A stretch of 64,000 nucleotides of DNA from NCBI GenBank assembly GCA_050084985.1, contig JBITNC010000001.1, positions 106,082,001 through 106,146,000 of the forward strand, written 5' to 3'. The notes below the pieces were generated by a model. It searched no databases. It worked only from the letters and a program-made list of their open reading frames with translations, and was not told the origin of the DNA. Shown here piece by piece: positions 23,090 through 34,607 of the stretch. How positions within the stretch are numbered: the stretch's first letter is position 1; every line of letters starts with the position of its first letter. A program made the position numbers and the translations under genes. This DNA comes from Nageia nagi (taxonomy: Eukaryota; Pinophyta).

Positions 23090-24180
23090 TCCAATGGGAC
23101 TCTAAAACTTGTAAGGTCACATCAAATTCTCTTTGTACTTTACTTCCTTGATAGGATGGTCATCATTGATATTGGTGATGATGGTAGGGGTTGTTTAAGG
23201 AACAATAGCTATGGGAGGTGGGTGAGACAAGATCGGCTATGAAGTTGGGCCAAAAGAAGCAATCCCCTTGGGATGAATCATGGGACCTAGATATCTAGCA
23301 CCTTTACTTACATTGTAATTTTTTTTATTCATGATGATCTATTAGTTTGATGGGTTATTACTCCAATTACTAGTGTTTGTGTTAACTATTTGTTAAGCCA
23401 TAGGATTCATGGGGTATTTGTTGCTTAATTGTAGGTTCTAAACTTGCCTTCCATAAGATAGTAGTCCTTTATTTTATGGTCAATTGGATAGCATCGATAA
23501 CATGTACTAGGCATATTGATATACACCAAACTCAAGTAGTAGGAAAATGGATCAATATTAACCATTAGATCCCTAAGATACTTAGATAAATCTATTTTCA
23601 TGTAGACTTTATTAAATGGATGAACCCCATAGAACCTTAGTTGTTAGAAATAAATAAAAGTACCTAGGGGAGCCATAATTTTCTATAAAAAGGATCAAAG
23701 AGGGACTAGGAGACCAAGGAGCTCAACCAAAATAGGTACTTCTAATGGAGCACTATCCATAATAGATAAATCTCATGTCCATGGTTGAAACACTAGGAGT
23801 GAGTTTCTAACATACCATGGAACATGGTCAAACACAAATTTGGTATGATGTTCATGAGGGAGGAAAAATAAAAAATATCTAGAAATTTTTGCCCTAGCTA
23901 TAGATAATAGAGTCTATGGGGATAGAACCCAATAAATACCCTATGAGGGTATAATTCTCAAACCAAATACATGCATTATTAAAAGCATCAACAAGAATGT
24001 CAACATTAGGCATGGGAGGATTACCTCATTGTAGACCTTTAGGATGAACTTATTAGGTTCCTTGGATGTTATTGATCCTTCTAACAACTTCAATCTAAAT
24101 TCAAGTTGTTGAATGGGTTGAATCCATATATAAAAAGAGTCTAGGCTCATCAAGGTAGTGCGATGCAAGCTAACATGGCA
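23090..24180 (-). pseudogene. LINE ORF1 (DUF4283/zinc-knuckle type), decayed
   Basis: On the minus strand a 75-codon frame (24168-23941) is followed, in shifting frames, by tracts typical of plant LINE ORF1. The clearest is MPSTCYRCYPIDHKIKDYYL at about 23500-23440, a degraded zinc knuckle preceded by the usual L-x-Y-x-x-x-L-V-Y block. ORF1 proteins bind the element RNA. Orientation and position fit it being the upstream half of the LINE whose ORF2 lies at 1-3478. The LTR element G1 sits between them, entering just after this zinc-knuckle region. Confidence 0.5.
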
Positions 24181-26611
24181 CTCAGAGATGAATGAAAATA
24201 TAAATCACATACCATATTCTTCATAATGAACCCATAATGTTATTTTTAATGTTAATTTTCATAATCATTCCATGGTATATATAAGAGACATCATATTGTT
24301 CTCCTAATTAAAATTTTAGGAACTCATGCATTATTTATATTGAATTACTAATATTTTAAAAAGTAATTTATATAAGTACATGTGAATCTACATTACTGTA
24401 ATCATTAATCCAACATAAAATACATGATTTATAAAAATACAAATTCTAATTACTAATTAATTTCTCACTACTTGAAACTCATCAATATATAAATAAAATG
24501 AAATAAATTATAACATTGAATATATTTAGATTTAATATTAATTTAAAAACTCTTTATAATAGCATGATGTAAAAATCATCATAATAATTTATTCATTTCA
24601 GTTTGTAATGCAATTACTAAAATATTAAAAAATTTATCTTAGATATATAGGAAATTCATTATTTCCATTATTCTGATTTATATTTAGGAAATTAATGGAT
24701 AACTTATGTACTTATAACCATGTTTAACAAATAATATATCATGTGTATGAAATTGGGCTTCAGCAATAAATATTATGAAATGTTATATATATATATATAT
24801 ATAATATGTCAAAATGAGTTCATATTTATGAATTAAAATGTTTATTATATATTTAATATTAGAATGAAATTCATTGAAAGAGAATTATGTATACTTTAAA
24901 GTTTTATGAAGTTGAGGAAGTATTGATCTTTAATTCGCTTCTATATCAAGAAATCCATAAAATTAAATTAAATTAAAGAAAATCTCTCTAATTTTTAATT
25001 CATGTAGTGAAAATTATTTTCAGCTTCCACTTACAATCAAATAAATTACATTGAAAATTAATTAGATTTTGATTTATACATAATTATATAGAATTATTGA
25101 TCAATACTTTATTTTTATATAGAAAAGTTTATTAAAAATGTATTGGTATAGTAGTTTAATATTGGCTTACTTATTGTTTAATTTTTTTAATAATATAATT
25201 TTTTTAATATCATCCTTTTTTTAAAGAATGTTTATGGTCGGGATATTTAGATTCATGTCCTACCCTAGGCTACCATTGTAGGATTTCAAGAATTAAAACT
25301 AAAAGAAATTATGATTATGTTATGTACATAATAGATAGAACATAATTTTTTAATATGAATATTATCCTTGATGAACACGAAATTATTTACAACATTGATA
25401 CACCTCCACTCTATTTAAGCATATGTGGACTCTTCTTAATAAACAATATCATGGTAGATAATGGATTAGATTTGAATTCATGCAATGAGATTTTTATAAT
25501 TATGGCTTTGTTATAGTAAGAAAGATTATAAAAATATAATATATAATTAAAGGATTCAATATATTGATCAAGAACCACTTGGTATAATTACCTTAAGAAT
25601 TCTAGTAGGATCTAACAATGTATATTCATCATTTTATATCATAAAAATTTGGACATACAATTCACTCTTGGAAGAACTTATCTATGTCATATGAAATATA
25701 TATTTACTACCATACACATATTTGAAGGTATATTAAAGTAAAAATGATCACAATCAAGGCTACAAGGCCAAACTTTTCACAACCTAATTTCAAGATAATT
25801 CCTCAATGACATTATCACCATAAGTCAATAAAGAAATAGATAAAGAGTCAAATACCTCTTTGTAATGGGAGGTACCAAGGTAAAGAATAAAGCTTGCGAG
25901 AAAAATTAGAACAAATAAAATTACAACCAGTGTCTTACCTTTTATGCATTGACACATTATGGTGTACCAACATACTACATTTATCATGGTTAGCTTAATA
26001 TAAAATCAATATAATACATCTTCTTATGACAAGACTATTTTTTCATTAAACAAAGACTACATTTATCATTGCTAAACATATGAAATCAAGACTGGAAAAT
26101 GAAACCAACTTAATATGTCTTATTATGCCAAAATATTTTTAACATTAAACATAGATTTTATCTTATAGTTATTATTAGCTTAAGATAAAATAAATATAAT
26201 ATTTCTTCTTGATTAAAGAATTATTTGCATATACTTCATCTACCATTAGTAAGCAAAATATCAAAGATAGAATATTAAACCTTTTACTATATATTTCTTA
26301 TATATCCACAAAATAATGAAACTCTCCTCAATACATCCCCATGGCTAAAGATGCTAGAATTAGGTACTTAATGACCCTAAGTACCAAAGAGAAAATCCAC
26401 TTAGATTTAATAATAGGATAATGATATCTTTATGTTTTCTTTAGTTGTTTTAGGTTGACTTGTATATCAATTTATATTATTGGTGTTTTGAGTCTAATAT
26501 ATGGGATCCATTTTTAGAATTATTGAATGAAGAAAATGAAATGGAACCTTCTTCCTTAAATAGATATGAATATTATCCAATTTTACAAGATCAATATCTG
26601 TCCTCTATCAT
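24181..26611. other. AT-rich intergenic region, nothing recognised
   Basis: No coding similarity seen on either strand. It may include the LINE 5' untranslated region at its left end. A (TA)n run lies at about 24785-24803. Short frames such as 25790-25987 have no features of real genes. Confidence 0.5.
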
Positions 26612-26616
26612 TATAA

Positions 26617-27118
26617 TGTTGGAATGTATAGTGTATTATTATAAAGGTTTTGTAATAATCTTCTATGTAAGTTCACTAATACTTAAAGTTATCATTTGAT
26701 ACCTTAAGTATGTAAGTGAATATGATAATGTAACTAGTCTTACACTCCATGTCATGAGCATGCCCTTTGGATAAAAGGATGTGCATGTCATGCTTTTGTA
26801 CATTCGATAAAAGGGTGATCCAAAAAGGAATTTTGTCCTATAAATAGAAGGCTTCCTCTTTGTTTTCATACACCAATTTGTGGAGTAAAGTTTTGCTATA
26901 GGATAGTGTTTATGAGATGAGATTAAGAGATTTGTAAGAGATTCATATTTGTGAATGGAGTAAGATCTAGTTAGTGGATGTACTCCTAGTTGGAGGAACC
27001 ACTTTATCTCTTGAGTTATTTTGTTAGATTGCTTATGCTTTAGTGTCTTGTTGATTAAGAGAGCTTTAATATAATCTTAGAAAATTAGGATTGTATTTTT
27101 TATAGTGCATATCCTTCA
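26617..27118 (+). repeat. 5' LTR of copia A
   Basis: It begins TGTTGGAATGTATAG, ends ...TATCCTTCA, and carries a TATA box (TATAAATAG at 26839). It pairs with 43917-44419. Confidence 0.9.
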
Positions 27119-27120
27119 TT

Positions 27121-27136
27121 TGGTATCAGATCTTGG
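27121..27136 (+). other. Primer-binding site of copia A (initiator Met tRNA type)
   Basis: TGGTATCAGATCTTGG, two bases after the LTR. It differs by one base from TGGTATCAGAGC, the usual plant copia site. Confidence 0.8.
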
Positions 27137-27886
27137 AGTGGAAGCTCTTCTTCTTGGTGTGGAAGCTCTTCTTCTTTGAGTGGAAGTTCCACTTCTAAAC
27201 ATTGATGATTTTCATTCATCCTACACCTCCCTTCTTCATTATTGAGGTAAAGCTAAGAGAAGGTATAAAATCTTTCATTTGCTCATCTTGGTTATTTTAG
27301 TACTATGCTACTAACATATTACTTGCTATGTGTTAATTCTTTTTTTAATAAAAAAGGGAGTTATTATGGCTAACAAAGTTGCAATTTTTTACTAACTCTC
27401 TATTTTACTTACAATTTTTAATTGCTATAATTTTTTTTATAAAGGGGGTTAGTATACAAAAATAACATTTTTTTTAAATGTATATATGTTACATATTGTT
27501 GCTATATTATTACTAACACTATTTTAATAAATGCAATTTTTTTTTACTCAAAATAGCAATATTATGTTATAGTTAAATTTGCATTTTTTTTGCAAATACT
27601 TTCCTATTACACAAATTGAAGTGTAAAATATGATAAAAGTAATTTTTTATCTATTATTGTTTTTCAATGTTTACATTTCAGTTAAAAAAAGTGGAGGGAG
27701 TATATATATATATATAAAAAAAAAACACAAAGGAAACTAGTTTTTCAATCTATATCAAAAATCTACCAAAATATTTCAAAGCTATTTCAAATTTTTGAAT
27801 ACATCTTTTTTGTGTTTTGGAGGGACAAACAGCTGCTGCAACTACCATAGTATTTTTTCTATCCATTGCCCTTTAGGATCTAGCCC

Positions 27887-28200
27887 TCATGGCCTCCTTA
27901 TTCTCCCTCCTGCTATCGTGGCCTTTTCTCGTAGCCTACTTCTCCATTGCCTGCCATCATGGCCTTTGCTAGTGGTCTATCTCTCCTTTGCCCATCGTCA
28001 TGGCCTTTTCCTATAGCTTGTCACTCCTCCACCCACCATCATGGCCTTTTCCTATAGCTTGTCACTCCTCCACCCCCATCATGGCCTTTTCCTACAACCT
28101 ACCACTCCTCTACCCACCGTCATGGCCTTATTCCTATGGCTTACCACTCCACCGCCCACCATCATGGCTTTGCCTGTGGCCTACTACTCAGCCTCCTACA
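27887..28200. repeat. CT-rich minisatellite, ~41-bp period, about 7 copies
   Basis: The block catggccttttcctatagc, followed by a cactcctccacccac-like tract, recurs at about 27919, 27960, 28001, 28043, 28082, 28123 and 28165. Confidence 0.75.
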
Positions 28201-28390
28201 CCTTTCTTCCTCACGTGGTCACCAACCTTCCTAAGTAGCCACTCGGATACGCTTTATGGCTGACCTCTCCTTCGCTGGCATGGTGCAATTTTGACCTATG
28301 CCTTTCTCATCTCCTCATTTGCGTGGCCTCCTGTTTCACTCTTATTTTTTAATTATTTGTACCCCTTCTTTTTTTTGGTTACCTTAATTT

Positions 28391-28884
28391 AATTCTATTA
28401 AATTCCTTACACACTTTCTCATTATCTTGGGAAAGGGGGCTATCATTTTAACTTATTTTCTTACCAAAAAGCATTTATTTCTTACTATGAGTACTCTAAA
28501 TTTAATCTTACCATCATATGGTATAACTTAGAATTTATTTGGTGTGTTTAGAGTAAAATTACATTAATTACTTTATAAAAAAAAAGGGGTAGTTAGTGAA
28601 TCTTATCATATTCAATGTTTATTCTTAATTCCTTGTTAATTCTATTAAATTCCTTACACACTTTCTCATTATCTTGGGAAGGGGGGCCATCATTTAACTT
28701 ATTTTCTTACCAAAAAGCATTTATTTCTTACTATGAAGTACTCTGAATTTAATCTTACCATCGTATGGTATAACTTAGAATTTATTTGGTGTTTAGAGTA
28801 AAATTACATTAAATACTTTATCAAAAAAAAGGGGTAGTTAGTGAATCTTATCATATTCAATGCTTATTCTTAATTCCTTGTTAA
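28391..28884. repeat. Tandem duplication, 247-bp unit, two copies
   Basis: The sequence starting aattctattaaattcctta at 28391 restarts at 28638 and continues nearly unchanged, including the caaaaagcatttatttctta and ggggtagttagtgaatctta blocks. Confidence 0.85.
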
Positions 28885-30490
28885 TTTTGTTTAACAAAAA
28901 TAAAAGAATGATGCAATTTTTTAAGGAAAAATATAAAGTAGAATTTTTTTTGCCTTAGTCAAAATTGCAATAAAGGAATTTTTTTTATGCTCAGTATTTC
29001 TTTTATCTCTAAAGGGGGAAAATATTTTAGCATGCAAGTATTTTTTACATTTTTTCCTTAGTTAAATTTCTAAGGTAAACTAGTATGCTATCTTTAGGGG
29101 ATAAATTTTAAAGTAAAAGAGAGGGGAATTTGTATAAATTTTTTACTTAATTTTTTATCTAGATATTGCATTTGATGTCTATCTACTTTTCTAAATTCCT
29201 TTATGCAAAGTTAACAAATGAACTTATACAAACTATAAAAATGATGAAATATTTGATGAATTATATATATATATATATATATAATGTGATAGATAAATTT
29301 ATGCAAATAATACATGTTTATGCTTAAGTATTTATCATTTTTTTGCAAGTTAACTTATGCAAATTAATAGGATGATGCATGCTCCTTACTTCTAATTTTT
29401 TAAGTTAAATAATGCATGCTAAGTATTTATATTGCAAAGTGATAGATATACTTATGCAAATTAAGGAAATAATGCATGTTTATACCTCTTAAGTGTTTTT
29501 TTAGGAGTCTTTATGAATGGACTAGTTCTTGTGTAGAAATGATGCATGCTTACTTAAAATGTCTAAGCTATGGGAATAATGCATGCTTATTACTTTAATT
29601 TTTTTTAAGTTATGATGCATTTAATGACTCTTTAATTTTTACTTCATTATGCAAAATCAACTTGTGAAAATTATGGACCTATGTAAATATGTCCTTTAAA
29701 GGTTAGTAAATAAAACCCGTTGGACTCTTAGGTTCTAAGTTATGAATGAATTATGTTTCTTTTTAAGCTCTTTACTTCATGTTTCATAATTTTTTACTTT
29801 GTTTACTTATGTAAAATCATAAACATTGAAATAATCAAACCCTTAAAATGAACACATCCACATGTACATTCCGCAACATAACTTGTTTAGAAAGCCATGA
29901 GGTGAGGATACGTGGACTAGAGCCTTTAAGTTCAACAATCCAAATGGTGAAAGTTCCATACTTTTTAATTACTCCTAAGTCCTCTGTTGGTCTAGACATA
30001 ACTTCAATAGGTGGATAAGCATATGTGTAGTGATACCAGATGTCCACATGATCATTTAGGGATTATCCTGATAACCTAAGAGGAAAACTTGAAACCTAAT
30101 CAAGATTAATAATTTGGTTGATCCAACATATGTCATAACCTTAGAAAATAGTAGGTACTCCTTATGAGAGTATAATACTAAACAAGATAAACTGGTTGAG
30201 GATTGGTAGTACTTGGGCTCCTCTTGTGTGGGCATCTAGGTGAAGAATTAAATTTAGATAAAAAAAAAATAAGCCTCAATAATATCACTCTACATCTACA
30301 ATTCTTGAGATGAGAAATGTATTTGGGTACATGGGTTATTATTTGTGTTGTGAAATATTTGCACTAGTGAATCTAATTAAGCATGAATTAGTTAATTGAA
30401 TGTAACATGTATTGCTTATTTCATTAAAATTTAACAAATAATATTATTTATTGAACCATATGTTTATTATTTTTCACATTTTATGTAGGA

Positions 30491-33400
30491 AATAGGAGAT
30501 TCTTTTACAAAAACACATTCTTTATGGTTCTAACTTTGGGATTTGGAAACCTTGGATGAGAACTGAGTTACAGGCAAGAAAACTTTGGAAAATAGTGTAT
30601 GAGAACCTTATTTTTCCTACAAATGATAAGGCACTTGATACCTACAACATGAAGAATAAGTTAGTTATCCCCATGATTTTTCATGCAATTTCAAATGATG
30701 TGCTCCTAATGATTTTCTCTTCAACCTTGATAAAGGAATATTAGGATAAACTTAAGTAAATCTACCTTGATTCAAAGTTTTTAAGAAGTTTTACCATTCT
30801 CTAAAAGTTGCTTCAATCTCATCAAGAGAAAGATGAAAATATGACTATCTACTTGAATAAAATCATTGACCTAAGGATCTAACTTATTGCTTATGGGTGG
30901 AATTGGATCAATGGTGAGTTCATGGTATTCATACTTCTCCTAAAATTTTTCTTAATATTTGGTAACTTTGTGATGATTATGGAAATAAGGCTTTAGGAAG
31001 GAAAAGAAGTCTTCTCCTTTGAAAACCTTTCTAGGTTTTTTTTGAAGCATGAAAAAAATTTTAACAAAAAGATGTTGATTTCTTATTTTAAGGATAATAA
31101 CATTGCTCTTGGAGCAACCAAAATACTTTTTAAGAAGAAGTTCAACAATCAAAAGAAATCTTATCCTTCTTCCTTCAAAAGGTTTGACAAAAGAGGTAAT
31201 GGCAACAACAGTAATAACAAGAACAATAACAACATCAATAGAAAGAATGGCGATAATAACCACTTCAAGAAAAGAGATTGAAAAAGAAAAAAAATCTATA
31301 TCCTAAGAGAAAATTTGATGGTAATTGTAACTATTATGGCATCTAAGGTCACAAAGAAGTTGATTGCTACAAAAAGAAAAGAGAATAAAAGAACAAAGGT
31401 AATGAAAATATAAAATACTTTAAAAGAAAGCAAAATATTCAAGTTGGTTTTACGATGGCACTCTACTCTATGTCTTACTATTTTTTATTTTATTGGATTG
31501 TTGACTCTAGATGCACTAATCACTTAGGATTTGAAAATGATAAGTTTAAGAACTTTCATAAGTATAAAAAAGATACGGTTGTGATAGATGATAACTCTAC
31601 CCTTGAAGTCTAAGAAATTGAAAGTACATTGATTCATAGAAATATTTTTGATAATGCGCTCTATATTCTTAACCTTATGATGAACTTTCTCTTTATGATC
31701 CAAGTTGCTAGAAAAATGTACTAATTTGAGTTCAACTCTCAATCTTGATGCATGAAGAAAGGACTTACCACTATGGTTAAAGGTTCAGTGAAAGATGATC
31801 TCTACATTATGGATCAAGTCTAATCAAAGATATGTCTTGCTACAAGTATGTGTTCTAGAGGTAATCTTTGGCATCAATATTTAGGGCACCTTAACCATAA
31901 GAGTATTCAATTCATGAAAGACCAAGAACTTGTGAAAGGTTTACCTTCTATTTCAACTTCAATTGGTCTATGTGAGAAGTGCATTCTTGATAAAATGCAT
32001 AGGCAAAATTTTAAAAAAGATAAGGCAACAAAAGCATCTCAACCTCTTTAAATTATGAATTTAGATTTGATGGGTCCATTTTAGACTAAGTTGCTTGAGG
32101 GAGCATCTTACATCTTAACCTTTATTGATGAATTTAGTAGGATGACCTTTGGGTGCGTACTTAAGCACAAGGATCAAACCTTTAAGAGTTTTAAGATTTT
32201 TAAAACGTTTGTTGAGAATCAAACTAACTTCAAAATCAAGATGTTGAGATTAGATAATGAAAAAGAATATAAGAATAATGTGTTCAATGACTATTGTGCT
32301 ACGTATGGAATCAAGAGGTAGTTTATGATTCCTTACACTCTTCAGTAGAATGGTGTTATCAAAAGAAAAAATTAGATAGTTATGAAAATAGCTAAATGCA
32401 TGTTGGGTAATCTTTCTAGTTTCTTATTGGTTAAAGCAATGAGTACTGCTATTTACACCTTGAATAGATGTTTCACAAAATTCATTCAAGGTAAAACTCC
32501 TTTTGAGGTATGCCTAGAAAGAAAACATAACATTTCTCACCTTAGGGTGTTTAGTTGTGAATAATTCTCCTACATTAGTTTTTTTTTTTAAATTAGATAA
32601 AAGGGTTGAAAAATGCATCTTTATAGGTTAGATAATACAGGCTCTATTCTTCATATTACAAAGGAATGTTCATTTTTAAGAATGTAAAGTTCAATGAGCT
32701 TTTTGAGGAATCTACTTTTAATGAAGATGTTGATGATCTAGATGACTCTTCAATTGCATTTAGTTGGTTAGACATTGGTGAAGATAAGTCACCTCAAGAC
32801 CAAAATTCTCCAATACAAAGAGTAACAAGAAGCATGAACTTGAACAAATCATTATTTACCATGATTAACAACAAGCATGATCCCTCATCCTTTAAAGAAG
32901 CTTCAAAGCATAAGTGCTAGATGGAAGCCATGAAAGTGGAGTATGAGGCACTTATGAAAAATAAAACTTGAGACTTGGTTTCTTATCCCAATGAGAAGAA
33001 TGTGATTGGCAGTAAGTGGATATATAAAGTTAAATTTAATTTAGTTGAAGATATTAAAAAATATAAGGTAAGGTTAGTAACCAAAGGTTTTACTCAAAAA
33101 AATAATGTATATTATGAGAAAACCTTTGCTCCTATGGAAAATATGCTTATTGATTGAATTGTCCTTGCTCTTTTTGCAATTCAAATATGGAAAATTTTTC
33201 AACTTGATGTTAAGAGTGCATTTCTCAATGGTGACTTAGATGTAGAAATCTTCATGAATCAACCAGAAGGATTTATTATAGAAGGCAAAGAGTCCTTTAT
33301 GTGTAAACTAAAGAAGTCATTATATGGACTTAAGTAAGCAACTAGGGCTTAGTATAAGAAGATTTTAAGATTTTTTGCAGACATTAAATTTTTTAAATGT

Positions 33401-34100
33401 TTTTTAGATTTTGATCTATATGTACTCAATCAAAAAAAGATGTAGTCTTGATTCTCCTTTATGCAAATGATCTTTTGATAACTAGGAACAATGAAGAAGT
33501 TATTCAAGAGTGCATATCCAAACTTAAGATAATATTTTAAATGATTAATCTTGATCACTTGCACTACTATCTTGGAATGCAAGTGTATCAATACAAGGAT
33601 TATACTTATCTCAACCAATCTAAGTATATATCAGACATCTTGTAAAAGTTTAAAATGAAGGAATGTAGATATGCTATGATCCCAATCTCTTCTTTAATCA
33701 TTATATATCTGAGCTCCAACTCTCAGTTGGTTGATGCTACTATGTAGAGGTAATTAATTGATATTCTTTTTTTTTACTATTTCTAGGCTAAATATTAACT
33801 TTGTAGTGAATCTGATGGCATAATTCATGCAAAAACCATATGTTAAACACTTTAATGTTGTTAAAAAAAATTTGAGGTATGTTGTAGGGACTAAGGATCT
33901 TGCTCTCAAGTATTCTAAGTTGCTCTCATTTATTCTCTCTAGATTTTGAGATTCTGACTATGGGGGAGATAGAGATGATAAAAAATCAACCTCTATGTAT
34001 GTGTTTAGCATTAGTTTAGGTGTCATCTCTTGGACTTTCAAGAAGTAGCCTATTATTTCTCTTTCCACCATAAAAATTTAATAATATGCCATGTCTATTA
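30491..34100 (+). pseudogene. Copia A gag-pol, 5' part, heavily decayed
   Basis: It matches copia B throughout but with many more stops and shifts. gag lies at about 30530-31400 (ARKLWKIVYENLIFP; an Asn/Lys-rich tract; a zinc-knuckle remnant near 31330-31370). Protease is near 31495 (WIVDSRC, the DSG motif lost). The integrase zinc-binding part at 31850-32010 reads GNLWHQYLGH and LCEKCILDKMHR, and the core at 32090-32330 has FIDEFSRMTFG and LDNEKEY. RT lies at 32975-33540, with the catalytic box changed to YAND. RNase H ends at 34100, where copia B starts after AMSI. The frame resumes at 42887. Confidence 0.8.
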
Positions 34101-34589
34101 TGTTAGAATTTGTAATGAAATATTGTGAATATCTAAACTCCTTTTAAATTCAATTAATCACTTAAAGGATATTTAGATACCTTAAGGGATTAATTGAATT
34201 CTTTATTATGTAAACTTTGACCTTACCAAGTGGTTAGTTGGTAGGTTAAAATTAGGTAATGTATTTATTGTAACCCTAACCTTACCCTTGGGTTAAAGGG
34301 AGGTTAGGGAGGTGCTCTCATACTATAAATAGAGGGCCTCTCCTCTTGTAATATAACTAAGATTTGGAGTAAGATTACTCTACTAGTTTGTGTAGGAGAG
34401 AAAGGAATTGTAGTAAGAGGGTGCATAGTTTGAGAATTGAGATCTAGTTGTGGATGTACTCCCAAGGAGGGAGGAACCACTTATATTGGTGTTATCTTGT
34501 GTGAATGGTGTTATTAGATTGTAGATATTAAATGATTAAGTTTCTTATAGTCTTGGACCTTGAGGATTAGTGTAGATATAATTCCTTCA
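34101..34589 (+). repeat. 5' LTR of copia B
   Basis: It runs TGTTAGAATTTG to ...ATTCCTTCA, with a TATA box TATAAATA at 34324. It pairs with 42398-42886. Confidence 0.93.
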
Positions 34590-34591
34590 AT

Positions 34592-34607
34592 TGGTATCAG
34601 AGCTTGG
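34592..34607 (+). other. Primer-binding site of copia B (initiator Met tRNA type)
   Basis: TGGTATCAGAGCTTGG, an exact match to the usual plant copia primer site, two bases after the LTR. Confidence 0.9.

Larger units (their letters stand above)
27137..30490 (+). other. Long untranslated leader of copia A
   Basis: About 3.3 kb between primer site and gag, AT-rich apart from a CT-rich minisatellite (about 27887-28200) and a 247-bp tandem duplication (28391-28884). The last 430 bp (about 29840-30270) are clearly similar to 37040-37470 in copia B. A (TA)n run is at about 29264-29283. No credible protein; frames at 27795-28263 are repeat by-products. Confidence 0.6.

Noticed and set aside
27795-28263. 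Three overlapping frames of 65-91 codons
   Set aside because: Created by the 41-bp CT-rich minisatellite, which is open in several frames.
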